Assembly: GCA_965249225.1 (NCBI GenBank) | Contig: CBDFLT010000006.1 | Span: forward strand, 180,735 to 244,734 | Source of the DNA: CBDFLT01 sp965249225 | GTDB taxonomy: Bacteria; Chloroflexota; Dehalococcoidia; Lucifugimonadales; G963668185 | Direction: 5' to 3' | DNA: 64,000 nucleotides | Shown: one piece after another, positions 52,014-62,877 of the stretch | Layout of the letters: each line of letters opens with the position of its first letter | Numbering within the stretch: position 1 is the first letter of the stretch | Translations under genes and position numbers: made by a program | Notes under the pieces: generated by a model | What the model was told of the DNA's origin: nothing | The model's input: only the letters and a program-made list of their open reading frames with translations | The model's database searches: none

Positions 52014-53600
52014 TCAGACCACCGCGGTGGCAGGATCGACGGGGAACATCGCACGCCAGGCGCCAAATCCTCCCTTGAGCACTACCGCGTCTATGCCTAG
52101 ATCTCGGAGTTGCTGCACCGCACGGGTGCTGGTCGCCTCATCCGCTCAGGTGCAGTAGGCAACCACCAGCCCCACCTTCGGGTACTTGGCAGCCCACTCG
52201 GTAACGCCATCAGGCAATACCCGCACGCTGGATGGAATCTGCGCCCCGTCGCGCTGATAGCTCGAACGCGACCGAACATCTAAAACGACGGGAGGACTGG
52301 ACCCATCCAATATCTGCCTCAACTTCCCAGGTGTTATGAGAGGTACGTCCCTCTCCCGATGCGCCAACAGCCCAACCGCAGTGCTCTCCCGTTCCTCTGC
52401 CAACGTCTCCCTCGCCGCTTTTCGCCAATACCATGAGCTGACCGGAGTCGCCGCAGCCCCGTGCACCGTAACGGAGACAAGTACCACTATCCCAACGGTG
52501 GCAAGCAGCAACTCGGCACCAGGGAGGTCCGCTAGCACCACCAGTAACGCAAGAAGAAGTGAGTTGAGTCCTCTTGGGCCAAACCAGCTAATGAACGCGT
52601 GTGCCTCCCGGCTCATGTTGACGCGTGCAAGTACGAGGCCCAGCAAGGACGGGCGGATTACGAAGATTACCAACACGGCTAGGAGCAACGATTGACCGAT
52701 GTCCGCAGTGCCTATGATGCCGGAAAGCACCGCGCCGAAGAGAACGAATGCCAGCAGCATCGCTACTTCGGCCGTGATCTCCCCGTAATCCAAGAAGCAA
52801 TTGCAGAGCTTCTGATTCAGTAGCACGACCGCCAGGCCTGCCGCGAAGGCTCCAAGGAATCCATCGCCTCCCGAGACGGAGGCAGCGGTATAGGCGGCTA
52901 GAACCAGACCGATGCCGTAGAGCGCCTGGTACTCCAGGCGAATACCGGTGCGGGCATCTACCCTGGCAATCAACCAGGACCCAATCCCGCCGATGGCAAA
53001 GCCGATCATGGGCCCCACAACCAGCAGCTTAACCAGAAACGAAGCCCACTCCCCTGTTCCGTCCACTTTGTCCTGAGCGACCGCGATCAGCACCAGTATG
53101 ATAGGCAGGACTACTATATCGTTCATTCCCGCCTCTATCCTCAGTATCTGGCGTATGGAGCGGGGAATCCGATGGTCGCGAACGATTTCACGAAGGACCA
53201 CTGGATCAGTCGAGGCTAGAATGGCTCCACCGATAAACGCCATCACCCAACCGAACCCCAGGAAGAGGGCGAGGGGTACGGCGCCAAACGCGATGATCAG
53301 CCCGGTGCCAGGCCCCAAGACGAGGACAGGTACCAACCAGCGCTTCCCCAGCTCGTCGACCTGAAGCTTGACACCATCGAGGAAAAGCACAAGGGCAAGC
53401 GTCAGGGTCGCCACAACCTCGAGGACAGGATCGCGCGGACCGATATCGATGACGTCAAATCCACGCTGTCCGAGCAAGAATCCAAAACTAATGAAAATGA
53501 GTGGGAACGAGAGGGGTGACCGCTCCACCAGCCCAGATGCGAGGGATGAAACCACCAGGATGATGGCGACCACACCGAACACCAGCAGGAAGTCAGGCAA
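52014..53600 (-). CDS. Cation/proton antiporter-rhodanese fusion, probable selenoprotein (UGA at codon 485)
   Basis: The TTG start at 53600 follows GAGG. Residues ~1-390 are a CPA-type Na+/H+ antiporter with about twelve membrane helices and the core motifs GGAILASTDPVVLREIV and RIEAGMNDIVVLP. A rhodanese domain follows (LRQILDGSSPPVVLDVRSRS). The conventional frame ends at VVAYCT-TGA, but it continues in frame for 43 codons as ADEATSTRAVQQLRDLGIDA and LKGGFGAWRAMFPVD, the rest of the rhodanese, ending at TGA 52016-52014. Related rhodanese domains read YC(S/T)CPxEAxS, so the TGA at 52148-52146 replaces the second Cys. A hairpin with a CGUGC loop follows. Without readthrough the rhodanese lacks its C-terminal third. 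Confidence 0.8.
52115..52129 (-). promoter_or_regulatory. SECIS-like hairpin downstream of UGA
   Basis: On the minus strand GCACC (52129-52125) pairs perfectly with GGTGC (52119-52115) around loop CGTGC. The loop begins 21 nt after the TGA at 52148-52146 and has G at its second position. The loop and closing CC/GG match the hairpin in the DsrE-like gene. Confidence 0.55.
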
Positions 53601-53996
53601 GAGGTCCTCTATCTAAATATCGGCCCAACTGAAACGGCCGCCCATGCGACAGCGCAGACGGACGAGGTTTGGACTTGGTCAAGGTTCTCGTGCACCGGTT
53701 CGAGCGCACATGTGTCTTCTGAGACAGGCCCGTAGCAAACGACTACTCTTTGACTTTAAGCACTAAAGGGGAATTCTGAATACCAGTCTGCGGACCTTCT
53801 AAGCGGGAACTTCAGCGAATGCCGGTTCTGGGCTCGAATCTGGATCTGCGAGAATGATCGACATATCGGGCACCATCCACACCGAAGAGCTTGTTTGCTG
53901 AATAGGAGACCGTCTGCAGGCGAATAGACAGCCTTCGAGGAATTCGCGGTTTGGCCAAACGGAAACTAAGCGAGGGAGCGGTCGGCTACTGTCTCG
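53601..53996. other. Intergenic region with possible IS1182 end relic
   Basis: No convincing gene. CTTCTGAGACAGGC at 53716-53729 matches 14 bases of the IS1182-type left terminal repeat (reverse orientation), but the neighbouring bases do not continue the match. It may be a relic of an earlier insertion. Confidence 0.4.
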
Positions 53997-54155
53997 TTAT
54001 CTAAGTAGCCTTCTGACGACTATCATTAGGACATAGCCGAGACCAAGGGCGACAAACACCCAGCGCACGATATCAGGACCGGCGAGGACGAATATCACGG
54101 CCACGGCCAGCAATAGAAGACGCCGTATATGTCCTGCGTTTATCCAGCGATTCAT
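53997..54155 (-). CDS. Small membrane protein (52 aa)
   Basis: From the ATG at 54155 the product is MNRWINAGHIRRLLLLAVAV followed by a second hydrophobic stretch (WVFVALGLGYVLMIVV) and a basic end. It has two short membrane helices with positive-inside charges. An ATG at 54197 and a GTG at 54182 are other starts. There is no recognised family, and the ribosome binding site is weak. Confidence 0.45.
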   Translation of the reverse strand: MNRWINAGHIRRLLLLAVAVIFVLAGPDIVRWVFVALGLGYVLMIVVRRLLR

Positions 54156-54212
54156 GACCCGCAGTCGGCGATCTTTTCTCACTACACCACTCCACACAAA
54201 TTGGGCGCCAAC

Positions 54213-54884
54213 TCACAAGGCCGCTAATGGAGTGACGCAGGAAGGATCGTCCGTCTGCGGAGAGTTGACATGATCGGAAACCGGGTACGCCTCCATATCT
54301 TGGGCCGATATGGGAGCCAATAACGATCTCACAATGTCAGGGTCCTCGATACTGTGGTCCAACCACGCCGATTCAGTTTCCCTCGGCAAGATCACGGGCA
54401 TCCGGTTGTGAATGGCTGCAATCGCTTCGTTGGCGCCCGTGGTGATTATGGTGCAGGACCGAACAGTTTCGCCTGACGGAGATCGCCAGGAGTCCCACAG
54501 ACCGGCGAATGCAAAGGGCTCGCCATTCTTAAGGATGATGCGCATCGGGACCTTCCTCTTCGCCTCTCTTCTCCACTCGTAGAAGCCATCGGCCAGTACG
54601 AGGCATCTCCTCTTCCGCAAAGGTTTGATAAACGCGGACTTTTCGGCAACGGTCTCGGCCCGAGCGTTTATCAATCGGCTGCTCATTAGGGAGTCCTTCG
54701 CCCAAGATGGTATAAGGCCCCACCTAAGCATCTCGGCATGGCGTTCGCCGTCGTACAACACAGCCAGCACCGGCTGAGTGGGGGCGATGTTGAACCGTGG
54801 GACCCATCTAAAGTCCTGAGCCACGAAGTTGAATCTAGCTTGGAGGTGTGAATGGTCGCTGGTTAACGTGTATCGGCCACACAT
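54213..54884 (-). CDS. SOS response-associated peptidase (SRAP / HMCES-YedK)
   Basis: A 223-aa protein that caps abasic sites in single-stranded DNA through the N-terminal Cys. It begins MCGRYTLTSD; the start at 54884 is chosen because Cys2 must be exposed after Met removal. Other signature parts are FNIAPTQPVLAV (Asn), MLRWGLIPSWAKD, INARAETVAEKSAF, RCLVLADGFYEWRRE (Glu) and the catalytic His in IHNRMPVIL. A longer frame upstream to 55019 is not coding-like. Confidence 0.95.
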   Translation of the reverse strand: MCGRYTLTSDHSHLQARFNFVAQDFRWVPRFNIAPTQPVLAVLYDGERHAEMLRWGLIPSWAKDSLMSSRLINARAETVAEKSAFIKPLRKRRCLVLADGFYEWRREAKRKVPMRIILKNGEPFAFAGLWDSWRSPSGETVRSCTIITTGANEAIAAIHNRMPVILPRETESAWLDHSIEDPDIVRSLLAPISAQDMEAYPVSDHVNSPQTDDPSCVTPLAAL

Positions 54885-55235
54885 CAGAGCTATTCCCAAT
54901 TCCCTATCTCGTGACCACACGAGCATCCAGAGCCACATATCCGGGTGCGCCACTTCATCGGCGGGGCTTCTCCAAAACCACCTCTGGACGCCTCTCATCT
55001 GCTGAAGTTCCGTGACCATAACACGAGTGCTATTTAAAAATCACATCCTCCAGCGCAAGATAACGGCAGTGGATTATTCGCATCCCATTCTGATGTCCCT
55101 CTCGACGGTTTGCTGGCTGCTCACTCGATGGTACAATGCAGCCTGACAATATGGCACGTGATGAGCGCTGGCCGTGCATATGGCGTTGAGGCCGGTAGCG
55201 CGTTCAGAGAGTCCGGCCTCACAGGGGATAACGGC

Positions 55236-56678
55236 ATGGACGACAGAGACACAGCGTTGATGGCCCACTTGCTGCGCCGGGCCGGATTTGGGGCTACGCG
55301 GGATGAGCTTGAGGGGTACCTAGCCGAGGGCTACGAGGCGACGGTGGAGGAGTTGCTCGACCCACGCGATCCCCAGAACATGCCGGACGACATCATTCGC
55401 CGCTACCACGAGAACTTCTATGTGTTTGAGTCCCAGTTTAATCACGTCGGCGCTTACTGGCTATATCGGATGGCCACGACCAGGTGCCCGCTGGAGGAGA
55501 AGATCGCCCTGTTCTGGCACGGAATCTACGCGATAAATACCGACAAGGCGAACGAGGCCGTCGCGCCCCTCTGCCAGCTCGAGATGTTTCGGCGGTACGG
55601 CCTGGGTAAGTTCGACGACCTGCTGGTGGAGCTGTCGAAAGACCCGGCCATGATCCTATGGCTGGACAACAACACCAACCACAACGGCGCCATCAACGAG
55701 AACTACGGCAGGGAGCTGCTGGAGCTGTTCTCGATGGGCGTCGGCAACTACACCGAGCAGGATATCAAGGAGTGCGCCCGGGCGTTCACCGGGTGGACGG
55801 TGGCCAACTCCGAGTACGTGGAAGCGCGAATGGAGAACGACTCAGTCTGGCCTTATGGGCGCCTTCCGTTCCCGTTCAGCTATCGTGACCATGACCACGA
55901 CGATGGAGAGAAGACGTTCCTGGGAGAGACGGGCCGTTTCAACGGAGAGGATGTCGTAGAGATCATATGTCGTCAACCTGCCACGGCCCGGTTCGTTGCC
56001 CGGTACCTGTACCACTTCTTTGTGGCGGACGAGGCGCCGGTACCCCAGTGGCCCTACACACCCGCCAGAGACCCCCAGGCCATCGAAGCACTTGTAGACG
56101 CCTATTTCGAGAGCGACCACGACATTCGCTCGATGCTGCATGTGCTGTTCAACTCGGACTTCTTCAAGTCTGAGGAGGCGCGATTCGCCCACGTGAAGTC
56201 CCCAGCAGAGATGGTAGTTGGGACGCTGCGGCTCAGTGGAGGCGCCACAAGGCCCAGCCTGGAAATGGTCGATGCCGCAGACATCGTCGACTACATGGGG
56301 CAGGCCCTCCTTAGGCCACCATCGGTCGAGGGCTGGCACGAGGGGACCGAGTGGATCAACACCGGGTCGCTGGTGGACCGGGTAAACTTTGCCGCAAACC
56401 AGCTTGCCAATGTTGAGAATCCTGGAGTACGCGCTATAGTCGACCGGCTTGCCTCTCAGAACGGTGGCACCTTCTCGCCAGAGGAACTGGTGGATAGTTG
56501 TCTCGACCTGATGGGCCCCATTATGGTGTCAGAAGAGAACCGCTCGACACTGGTAGAGCACGCGGCAAGACAAGGAGACCTGTCCCTCAAAGGGCATGAG
56601 GGCGGAGACGCGGCGGCAAGGCGGGTCGGTGAGACGCTGGGTCTCATCGCCTCGATGAGGGAGTACCAGCTAGCATAG
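55236..56678 (+). CDS. DUF1800 family protein
   Basis: A 480-aa protein from the ATG at 55236. DUF1800 hallmarks are LLRRAGFGATRDELEGYLAE, KIALFWHGIYAINTDK, NYGRELLELFSMGVGNYTEQ, ECARAFTGWTV and LFNSDFFKSEEARFAHVKSP with LLRPPSVEGWHEG. DUF1800 proteins usually pair with a DUF1501 (sulfatase-like) gene, but none is adjacent; NHL-repeat genes follow instead. No signal peptide is seen at this start. The biochemical role is unknown. Confidence 0.88.
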   Translation: MDDRDTALMAHLLRRAGFGATRDELEGYLAEGYEATVEELLDPRDPQNMPDDIIRRYHENFYVFESQFNHVGAYWLYRMATTRCPLEEKIALFWHGIYAINTDKANEAVAPLCQLEMFRRYGLGKFDDLLVELSKDPAMILWLDNNTNHNGAINENYGRELLELFSMGVGNYTEQDIKECARAFTGWTVANSEYVEARMENDSVWPYGRLPFPFSYRDHDHDDGEKTFLGETGRFNGEDVVEIICRQPATARFVARYLYHFFVADEAPVPQWPYTPARDPQAIEALVDAYFESDHDIRSMLHVLFNSDFFKSEEARFAHVKSPAEMVVGTLRLSGGATRPSLEMVDAADIVDYMGQALLRPPSVEGWHEGTEWINTGSLVDRVNFAANQLANVENPGVRAIVDRLASQNGGTFSPEELVDSCLDLMGPIMVSEENRSTLVEHAARQGDLSLKGHEGGDAAARRVGETLGLIASMREYQLA

Positions 56679-56762
56679 GGAGTATTGACTACGGCCGCCG
56701 CCTGGTCCGGGGCGGGAGAGCCAGCACGGACTTGGCTTTAATCTGGAAACGAGGGTTGAGAG

Positions 56763-57782
56763 TTGAGTACACAGAGCCCCACTAAAACGTTCGCACTCGA
56801 ATACGTCAAAACGATCGGGATACTAAATCTATTAGGAGACGGTCGCGGCTTCTGCAATCCCGTCAGCATCATCGTCGGCAAGGATGGGCGCATCTTCATT
56901 CTGAATCGAGGCGCTCCCTTCTATTCCCGCGTTGGGGTAATGACTTTAGATGACGAGTACCTCTATGAGTTCGGGACCCACGGAGATGGTGATGGGCAGT
57001 TCAGATTACCGGCCGCCTTGGGGATCGACAGCCATGAGCGAATCTACGTCGCCGATGAGTTCCACCATCGAATCAGCGTGTTCGGCCCATCAGGTGAATT
57101 CGAGAGTAAGTGGGGACAGCTGGGCAGCGGTGACGGGCAGATCGATGGCCCCTGCAGCCTAGCCGTCGACGCCGACGACAACGTGTACGTCGCTGACCAG
57201 AACAACCACCGTATCCAGAAATTCACACCCGATGGCGACTACATACTTAAATGGGGCGAGTTTGGCGACGGTGATGGCCAGCTCAACCTACCCTGGGGAA
57301 TCAAACTCGATGCACATGGTGACGTGTACGTGGCCGACTGGAGAAACGACCGGATTCAGAAGTTCACCCCCGAGGGCGAGTTCCTGGCCAAGTTCGGCGA
57401 GTCGGGAGACGGTGACGGCCAGTTTCACAGGCCATCCTCTGTAGCCGTGGACCCGGACGGGAATATGTATGTCGCCGACTGGGGCAATGAGCGAGTGCAG
57501 GTCCTGGGACCGGACGGCGGATTCCTCCTGAAACTCAGAGGCCAGGCCACCCACTCCAAATGGGCCGAGGAATACTTTACTGTCAACACCAAGGAAGGAC
57601 GGGAGCGAAAGAAGGCCAACCTGCGGCCAAAGCTGCCCCCTCAGTACAACACACCTTTCCTCGTCTCGTCATATACCGAGCCCTATTTCATGGGAATAGC
57701 GTCAATGGACCTAGACGACGAAGGGCGGCTCTACGTGCTGGAAACCGCCCGCGACCGGATGCAGATTTTCCAGAGAGCGTAG
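56763..57782 (+). CDS. NHL-repeat beta-propeller protein 1
   Basis: A 339-aa protein made of repeated ~45-residue NHL units, seen as the recurring pattern IYVADEFHHRISVF, VYVADQNNHRIQKF, VYVADWRNDRIQKF and MYVADWGNERVQVL, with GDGDGQ linkers between. It should fold as a six-bladed propeller for binding or lyase-type chemistry. The TTG start at 56763 has a purine-rich site upstream. No signal peptide is seen. It is followed 37 nt later by a second propeller protein, suggesting a pair. Confidence 0.85.
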   Translation: MSTQSPTKTFALEYVKTIGILNLLGDGRGFCNPVSIIVGKDGRIFILNRGAPFYSRVGVMTLDDEYLYEFGTHGDGDGQFRLPAALGIDSHERIYVADEFHHRISVFGPSGEFESKWGQLGSGDGQIDGPCSLAVDADDNVYVADQNNHRIQKFTPDGDYILKWGEFGDGDGQLNLPWGIKLDAHGDVYVADWRNDRIQKFTPEGEFLAKFGESGDGDGQFHRPSSVAVDPDGNMYVADWGNERVQVLGPDGGFLLKLRGQATHSKWAEEYFTVNTKEGRERKKANLRPKLPPQYNTPFLVSSYTEPYFMGIASMDLDDEGRLYVLETARDRMQIFQRA

Positions 57783-57819
57783 TTTTCTCTTCTACGAGCA
57801 CCCCTAACGAGGTCTGATC

Positions 57820-58803
57820 ATGCGCGTTGGTACCGGCGACAACACCTACGAATGGGTTGACCACTGGGCTAAGGTCCCCGACACCGAAAGCGCCAGGCAA
57901 GGTTGGGCCCACCACGGTATGGTGATTACCGAGGCGGACGAGATCATAGGCTTTCATCAGGGTGACTCTACCTTCCTCGTGTTCGACAAAGACGGCAATT
58001 TACGGCGCACATGGGACGTCGATTTGACCGAGGCCCACGGCATCACACTCGTCAAAGAAGGAGAGACCGAGTATCTGTGGGTAGCGGACTGCGCCGACAA
58101 ACCGGCTAAAGACAACGGGTATGAGTTCAGGTCCGGCGTATTTTCAGGACGGGTCGTTAAGATGACCCTGGACGGTCAGATCGTGATGGAGCTTCAGCGG
58201 CCGGACCTCGCGATTTACCGGGACGGCACTTTCTCGCCGACATGGGTCGCGGTAAACGAGGAGCGGTACGGCGGCAACGGCGACATCTGGGTTACCGACG
58301 GCTACGGACAGAACCACATTCATCGGTACAACAAATCAGGTGAATATATCAGCAGCATTAACGGCACGGAAAGCGCCGCGGGCGCGTTCGACTGTCCACA
58401 CAGCATCTTCATAGACCGGCGAAAGTCAGAGCCGGAGATGTATGTCGCTGACCGTACTAACCATCGTCTTGTAGCCTATGACCTGGATGGCGTCTTCAAA
58501 CGCGCCTTCGCCTCGGACATCCTCACCAGCCCGGGCGGCTTTGTCACCTATGGGGACCTGATAGTGGTGATCGAGCTCAACGCCAAACTCGCGGTCCTCG
58601 ACGGTGACGATAAGCTTGTATGCCGTCTCGCGGACAACGATTCGGTGGTGGACGCTGAGAGCTGGCCCAACGTTTCAGCAGGGCTTGTCAAGCCGGGTAA
58701 GTTCAACAGCCCTCACGGCCTGACCGTGGACGGCGACGGTAACCTGTACGTCGCGGAATGGCTGATCGGGGGAAGATTCACCAAGCTCGCCAAGGTCTCA
58801 TAG
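57820..58803 (+). CDS. NHL-type beta-propeller protein 2
   Basis: A 327-aa six-bladed-propeller-like protein with looser NHL units: LWVADCADKPAKDNG, DIWVTDGYGQNHIHRYN, MYVADRTNHRLVAYDLDGVF and a final LTVDGDGNLYVAEWLIGGRF. The sequence GWAHHGMVITEADEIIGFH opens the propeller. It resembles peptidyl-alpha-hydroxyglycine lyase-like and other NHL enzymes, but the function cannot be given. It probably forms one transcript with the first NHL gene. Confidence 0.8.
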   Translation: MRVGTGDNTYEWVDHWAKVPDTESARQGWAHHGMVITEADEIIGFHQGDSTFLVFDKDGNLRRTWDVDLTEAHGITLVKEGETEYLWVADCADKPAKDNGYEFRSGVFSGRVVKMTLDGQIVMELQRPDLAIYRDGTFSPTWVAVNEERYGGNGDIWVTDGYGQNHIHRYNKSGEYISSINGTESAAGAFDCPHSIFIDRRKSEPEMYVADRTNHRLVAYDLDGVFKRAFASDILTSPGGFVTYGDLIVVIELNAKLAVLDGDDKLVCRLADNDSVVDAESWPNVSAGLVKPGKFNSPHGLTVDGDGNLYVAEWLIGGRFTKLAKVS

Positions 58804-58827
58804 CGCCTCGGCACAAGCCGATGACCG

Positions 58828-59979
<1,152 letters not shown>

Positions 59980-60024
59980 GGTTGATCCTCCTTCGCTTAA
60001 ATGGGGAACCCGTTCACTGGGCGT

Positions 60025-60741
60025 TCAGTCCGCCACGGTGGAAGCCGATGTGAACCGCGACTCTAGGCCTTGTAGCAGCTTGCGTTCACCTGAAGTCAGG
60101 TCCTTGGCGACCGAATCCAGGATCCAGCGGGGAGCTTCCGCTTCCTCGTCTACAAGGAGGCGTTTGACGAGCTCCAGCTGATCGTCATCGCTCATGCGAT
60201 CGCGGACCTCAGGCAGAACAAAAGCCTCCTCGCTCTCCAGATGGTCATCCTGGCATATCCTCAAGGCCACCACCTTCCCGTACAGGTGGCGTTTCGTTCG
60301 CGCGATCACCCTGGATTTGCCGATCTCCTCGTTGAGCACCGCCATCACATCTTCCAGCCTCTCCATGAGCTCGAAGTGCTGCTCGTCGTGTAGGGCGATA
60401 ATCGCCTGCCTCACCCGTTCCTCTAGTCCCTCCGCAACACCCGTATCCATATAGGACACGAGGTCTTTTTTGAGCTCGCCCAGCTCCGCATGCTCAGCCT
60501 CATTAACCCGAGCAGGCTCGAAATCCATCATCGGACCGGTCATGTACTGGTCTTCGATGTCGGCGTGGTACATGAGGGCCGTCGCCCAGGAGTTGAAAGC
60601 CCCTCGAAACGGCTGAAGACTATCGCCTATCTCGAAATCCTCGATTAGCCGTTGCACGCGCGCCGCCTCAGCGGTCAACGCCTTGTGAATCAGGTACATC
60701 ACATCGATCGGGCTATCGAGTTTTGCCAACTCTTCGGCCAT
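60025..60741 (-). CDS. Hemerythrin-like HHE-domain protein, paralogue 2
   Basis: A 238-aa protein, exactly the same length as the paralogue at 5790-6506, with matching blocks: SPIDVMYLIHKALTAE, LMYHADIEDQYMTGPM, EHAELGELKKDL, EQHFELMERLEDVM and DDHLESEEAFVLPEV. It also shares the TVAD end. His and Glu positions for a di-iron site are kept in both. It lacks the small upstream partner gene seen at 6515-6710. It lies 45 nt upstream of the formaldehyde-dehydrogenase-like gene and may be co-transcribed with it. Confidence 0.75.
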   Translation of the reverse strand: MAEELAKLDSPIDVMYLIHKALTAEAARVQRLIEDFEIGDSLQPFRGAFNSWATALMYHADIEDQYMTGPMMDFEPARVNEAEHAELGELKKDLVSYMDTGVAEGLEERVRQAIIALHDEQHFELMERLEDVMAVLNEEIGKSRVIARTKRHLYGKVVALRICQDDHLESEEAFVLPEVRDRMSDDDQLELVKRLLVDEEAEAPRWILDSVAKDLTSGERKLLQGLESRFTSASTVAD

Positions 60742-60858
60742 ATCCTGCCTCAGGCTAGTCCAGAGCCTATCGGTACCGGGCCCGGCAAACTCAGTTAGGG
60801 TTGCCGTGCCGGGATTCTAGGCGCGGCACAGACCCGTGTCAACCCGTCCCCGAAGTAC

Positions 60859-61629
60859 CTACTGTGCGGTGTAGCCGCCGTCCACGATAAGGGGAGCACC
60901 GGTAACGAACGACGACTCGTCGGAGGCGAGAAACAGCGCGGCGTATGCTATCTCCTCAGGTCTCCCCAGGCGGCCCAAAGGATGTCTATCCTCCAGCAGC
61001 TTACGTTTCTGCTCGTCGTCGACTAGGGCCTTGATCAAACTCGTCATGACGAAGCCGGGGCAGATACAGTTCACTCGGATATTATTCTTGGCGCCGTCTA
61101 TGGCGAGGTTTCTCGTGAACTGTAATACGCCGCCCTTAGACGGACCGTACGGATTGAAGCCGCTGGCCAACTCGGTAGGATAGCCCACCAGACTCATGAT
61201 GGAGGCCAGATTGACAATCGAGCCGCCCCCGGAACGCTCCATTTCGGGCACGGCGAACCAGGACACGAGGTAGGTGCCTTTCAGATTGACCTCCATCACC
61301 TTGTCCCATGCCTGCTCAGGAGACGCGCCCGCCTTCAGTAAACCCCGATGGGTGATTCCCGCGCTGTTGACCAGGATGTCGAGGCGGCCGTATGACTCCA
61401 CTGCGACTCGCACCATACGATCGGCATCTTGACTGATGGACACATCGCCTACAATCGCGGTGGCCTCGCCGCCTGCGGCCTTGATCTGCTCGGCGGACTC
61501 AGACACCGTTGTCTCGTCAAGATCGGCAACGACGACTCTAGCCCCCTCTTTGGCGAAAAGCTCCGCCGTCGCCCGTCCGATACCCGAGCCGCCGCCCGTT
61601 ACCAACGCCACCTTGTTTTCCAGCCGCAT
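60859..61629 (-). CDS. Short-chain dehydrogenase/reductase
   Basis: A 256-aa classical SDR. It has the cofactor turn VTGGGSGIGRATAELF, Asp in VVVADLDE favouring NAD, GDVS, LVNSAGITHRG, Ser in LASIMSLVG, the catalytic YGPSKGG and C-terminal VTGAPLIVDGGYTAQ. The substrate is unknown. The ATG follows GAGGAGACGG. It lies just downstream of a PEP-mutase-family lyase on the same strand (35 nt). Confidence 0.93.
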   Translation of the reverse strand: MRLENKVALVTGGGSGIGRATAELFAKEGARVVVADLDETTVSESAEQIKAAGGEATAIVGDVSISQDADRMVRVAVESYGRLDILVNSAGITHRGLLKAGASPEQAWDKVMEVNLKGTYLVSWFAVPEMERSGGGSIVNLASIMSLVGYPTELASGFNPYGPSKGGVLQFTRNLAIDGAKNNIRVNCICPGFVMTSLIKALVDDEQKRKLLEDRHPLGRLGRPEEIAYAALFLASDESSFVTGAPLIVDGGYTAQ

Positions 61630-61664
61630 TCTCCGTCTCCTCGCGACACACTTCCGTGCTTCCT

Positions 61665-62531
61665 CTACCTTCCGGCGAACCGCTCCTCTATCTCACGGTA
61701 GCGCCGGGCCTCGATGACCTCCTCGAACTCATGAAACGAGACCATCCGGTCGTATCCCGAGGTGCTGCCCGTAGCCTTGAGGTGCTGCGCCATCTCCTGG
61801 ACCGCCTTGGTAGCGGCGAACAGCCCAGAGAGAGGGTACACCACCATTTTGAACCCCAGGTCCTTCAGCTCCTTGGCCGAAAGGAATGGGGTCTTGCCTC
61901 CCTCGATCATGTTGGCAAAGAGCGGAACGTCGTCGAAGGACGCCGCGATGGTCCGAAGCTCCTCGATAGACTGAGGCGCCTCGATGAAGACCACATCGGC
62001 CCCCGCCTCTGCGTATGCGTGTCCTCTTCTGATAGCCTCCTCCAGCCCGTGAGGGGCACGCGCGTCCGTTCGCGCGATGATGACCAGGTCTCCGTCTCCC
62101 TCGGCGAATATCGCGGCCCTCAGCTTCTCGACGTGCTCCTCCATGGGAATCACGACCTTACCCTCGAAGTGTCCGCACTTCTTGGGCCAGAGCTGGTCCT
62201 CTAAGATGATGCCTCCGACGCCCAGGTTGACGCACTCCTGGACCGTCCGCACCACGTTGAGGGGATTACCGTAGCCGGTGTCCATGTCCGCCACAACCGG
62301 TATGGTCACAGCATCGACGATACGCCTTACTCTGTCCAGCGCCTCGGTCGCGGTGAGCAGGCCCATGTCGGGCATCCCCAGCGTCGTGGCGGACAGGCCA
62401 AAGCCGGTGGTGAAGACCACCGGGAAGCCGGCCTGCTCGATGAGCCTGGCCGAGAGGACGTCGTGAGCGCCGGGCAAGACGACGATATCCGGACCCTCGA
62501 TAAGCTTTCGTATCCGGGTTGCGTTTGTCAT
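61665..62531 (-). CDS. Isocitrate lyase/PEP mutase family enzyme
   Basis: A 288-aa TIM-barrel C-C lyase from the ATG at 62531 behind GGAGGG. Active-site elements are LPGAHDVLSARL, FTTGFGLSATTLG, metal Asp in VVADMDTGYGNP, the gating loop LEDQLWPKKCGHFEGK and IIARTDARAP. This is the methylisocitrate lyase (PrpB)/oxaloacetate hydrolase-like branch; the exact 2-hydroxy-acid substrate is open. It is probably co-transcribed with the SDR gene downstream. Confidence 0.92.
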   Translation of the reverse strand: MTNATRIRKLIEGPDIVVLPGAHDVLSARLIEQAGFPVVFTTGFGLSATTLGMPDMGLLTATEALDRVRRIVDAVTIPVVADMDTGYGNPLNVVRTVQECVNLGVGGIILEDQLWPKKCGHFEGKVVIPMEEHVEKLRAAIFAEGDGDLVIIARTDARAPHGLEEAIRRGHAYAEAGADVVFIEAPQSIEELRTIAASFDDVPLFANMIEGGKTPFLSAKELKDLGFKMVVYPLSGLFAATKAVQEMAQHLKATGSTSGYDRMVSFHEFEEVIEARRYREIEERFAGR

Positions 62532-62877
62532 TCGCGATCCCTCCCCCGGGTCGAATTCCGAGTCGTAATATACCAGGAATACCGTCCGGTCGATCATCTA
62601 CTAATCGGGTATTAGAGTGATCCTCACGTCAAGCATGAGGAGTTTATGGCCGGACCGGACCTTCACCCACGGGCGCTCAACTCATCCATGCCAGTACTTA
62701 TCGCGCCCACGGAATACTGCATAAACGAAATTAGAACCAGGCGACATCGAGATTTGTAGGCCGGCGCTGATGGAATTCGTGCGCCTGCAGAATATACTTG
62801 AGCGCACGATTGCCATAGATGTGTAAGTCGCACAACGACGGCCCATCGCCCCTGTTCGCAGACTTGGAGTGATTTGA
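62532..62877. other. Intergenic region between divergent genes
   Basis: This stretch separates the lyase (minus) from the lipoprotein (plus) and must hold both promoters, though I see no strong hexamers. A short frame with ATG at 62646 behind GAGGAG would give 37 aa; I do not consider it convincing. Confidence 0.4.
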
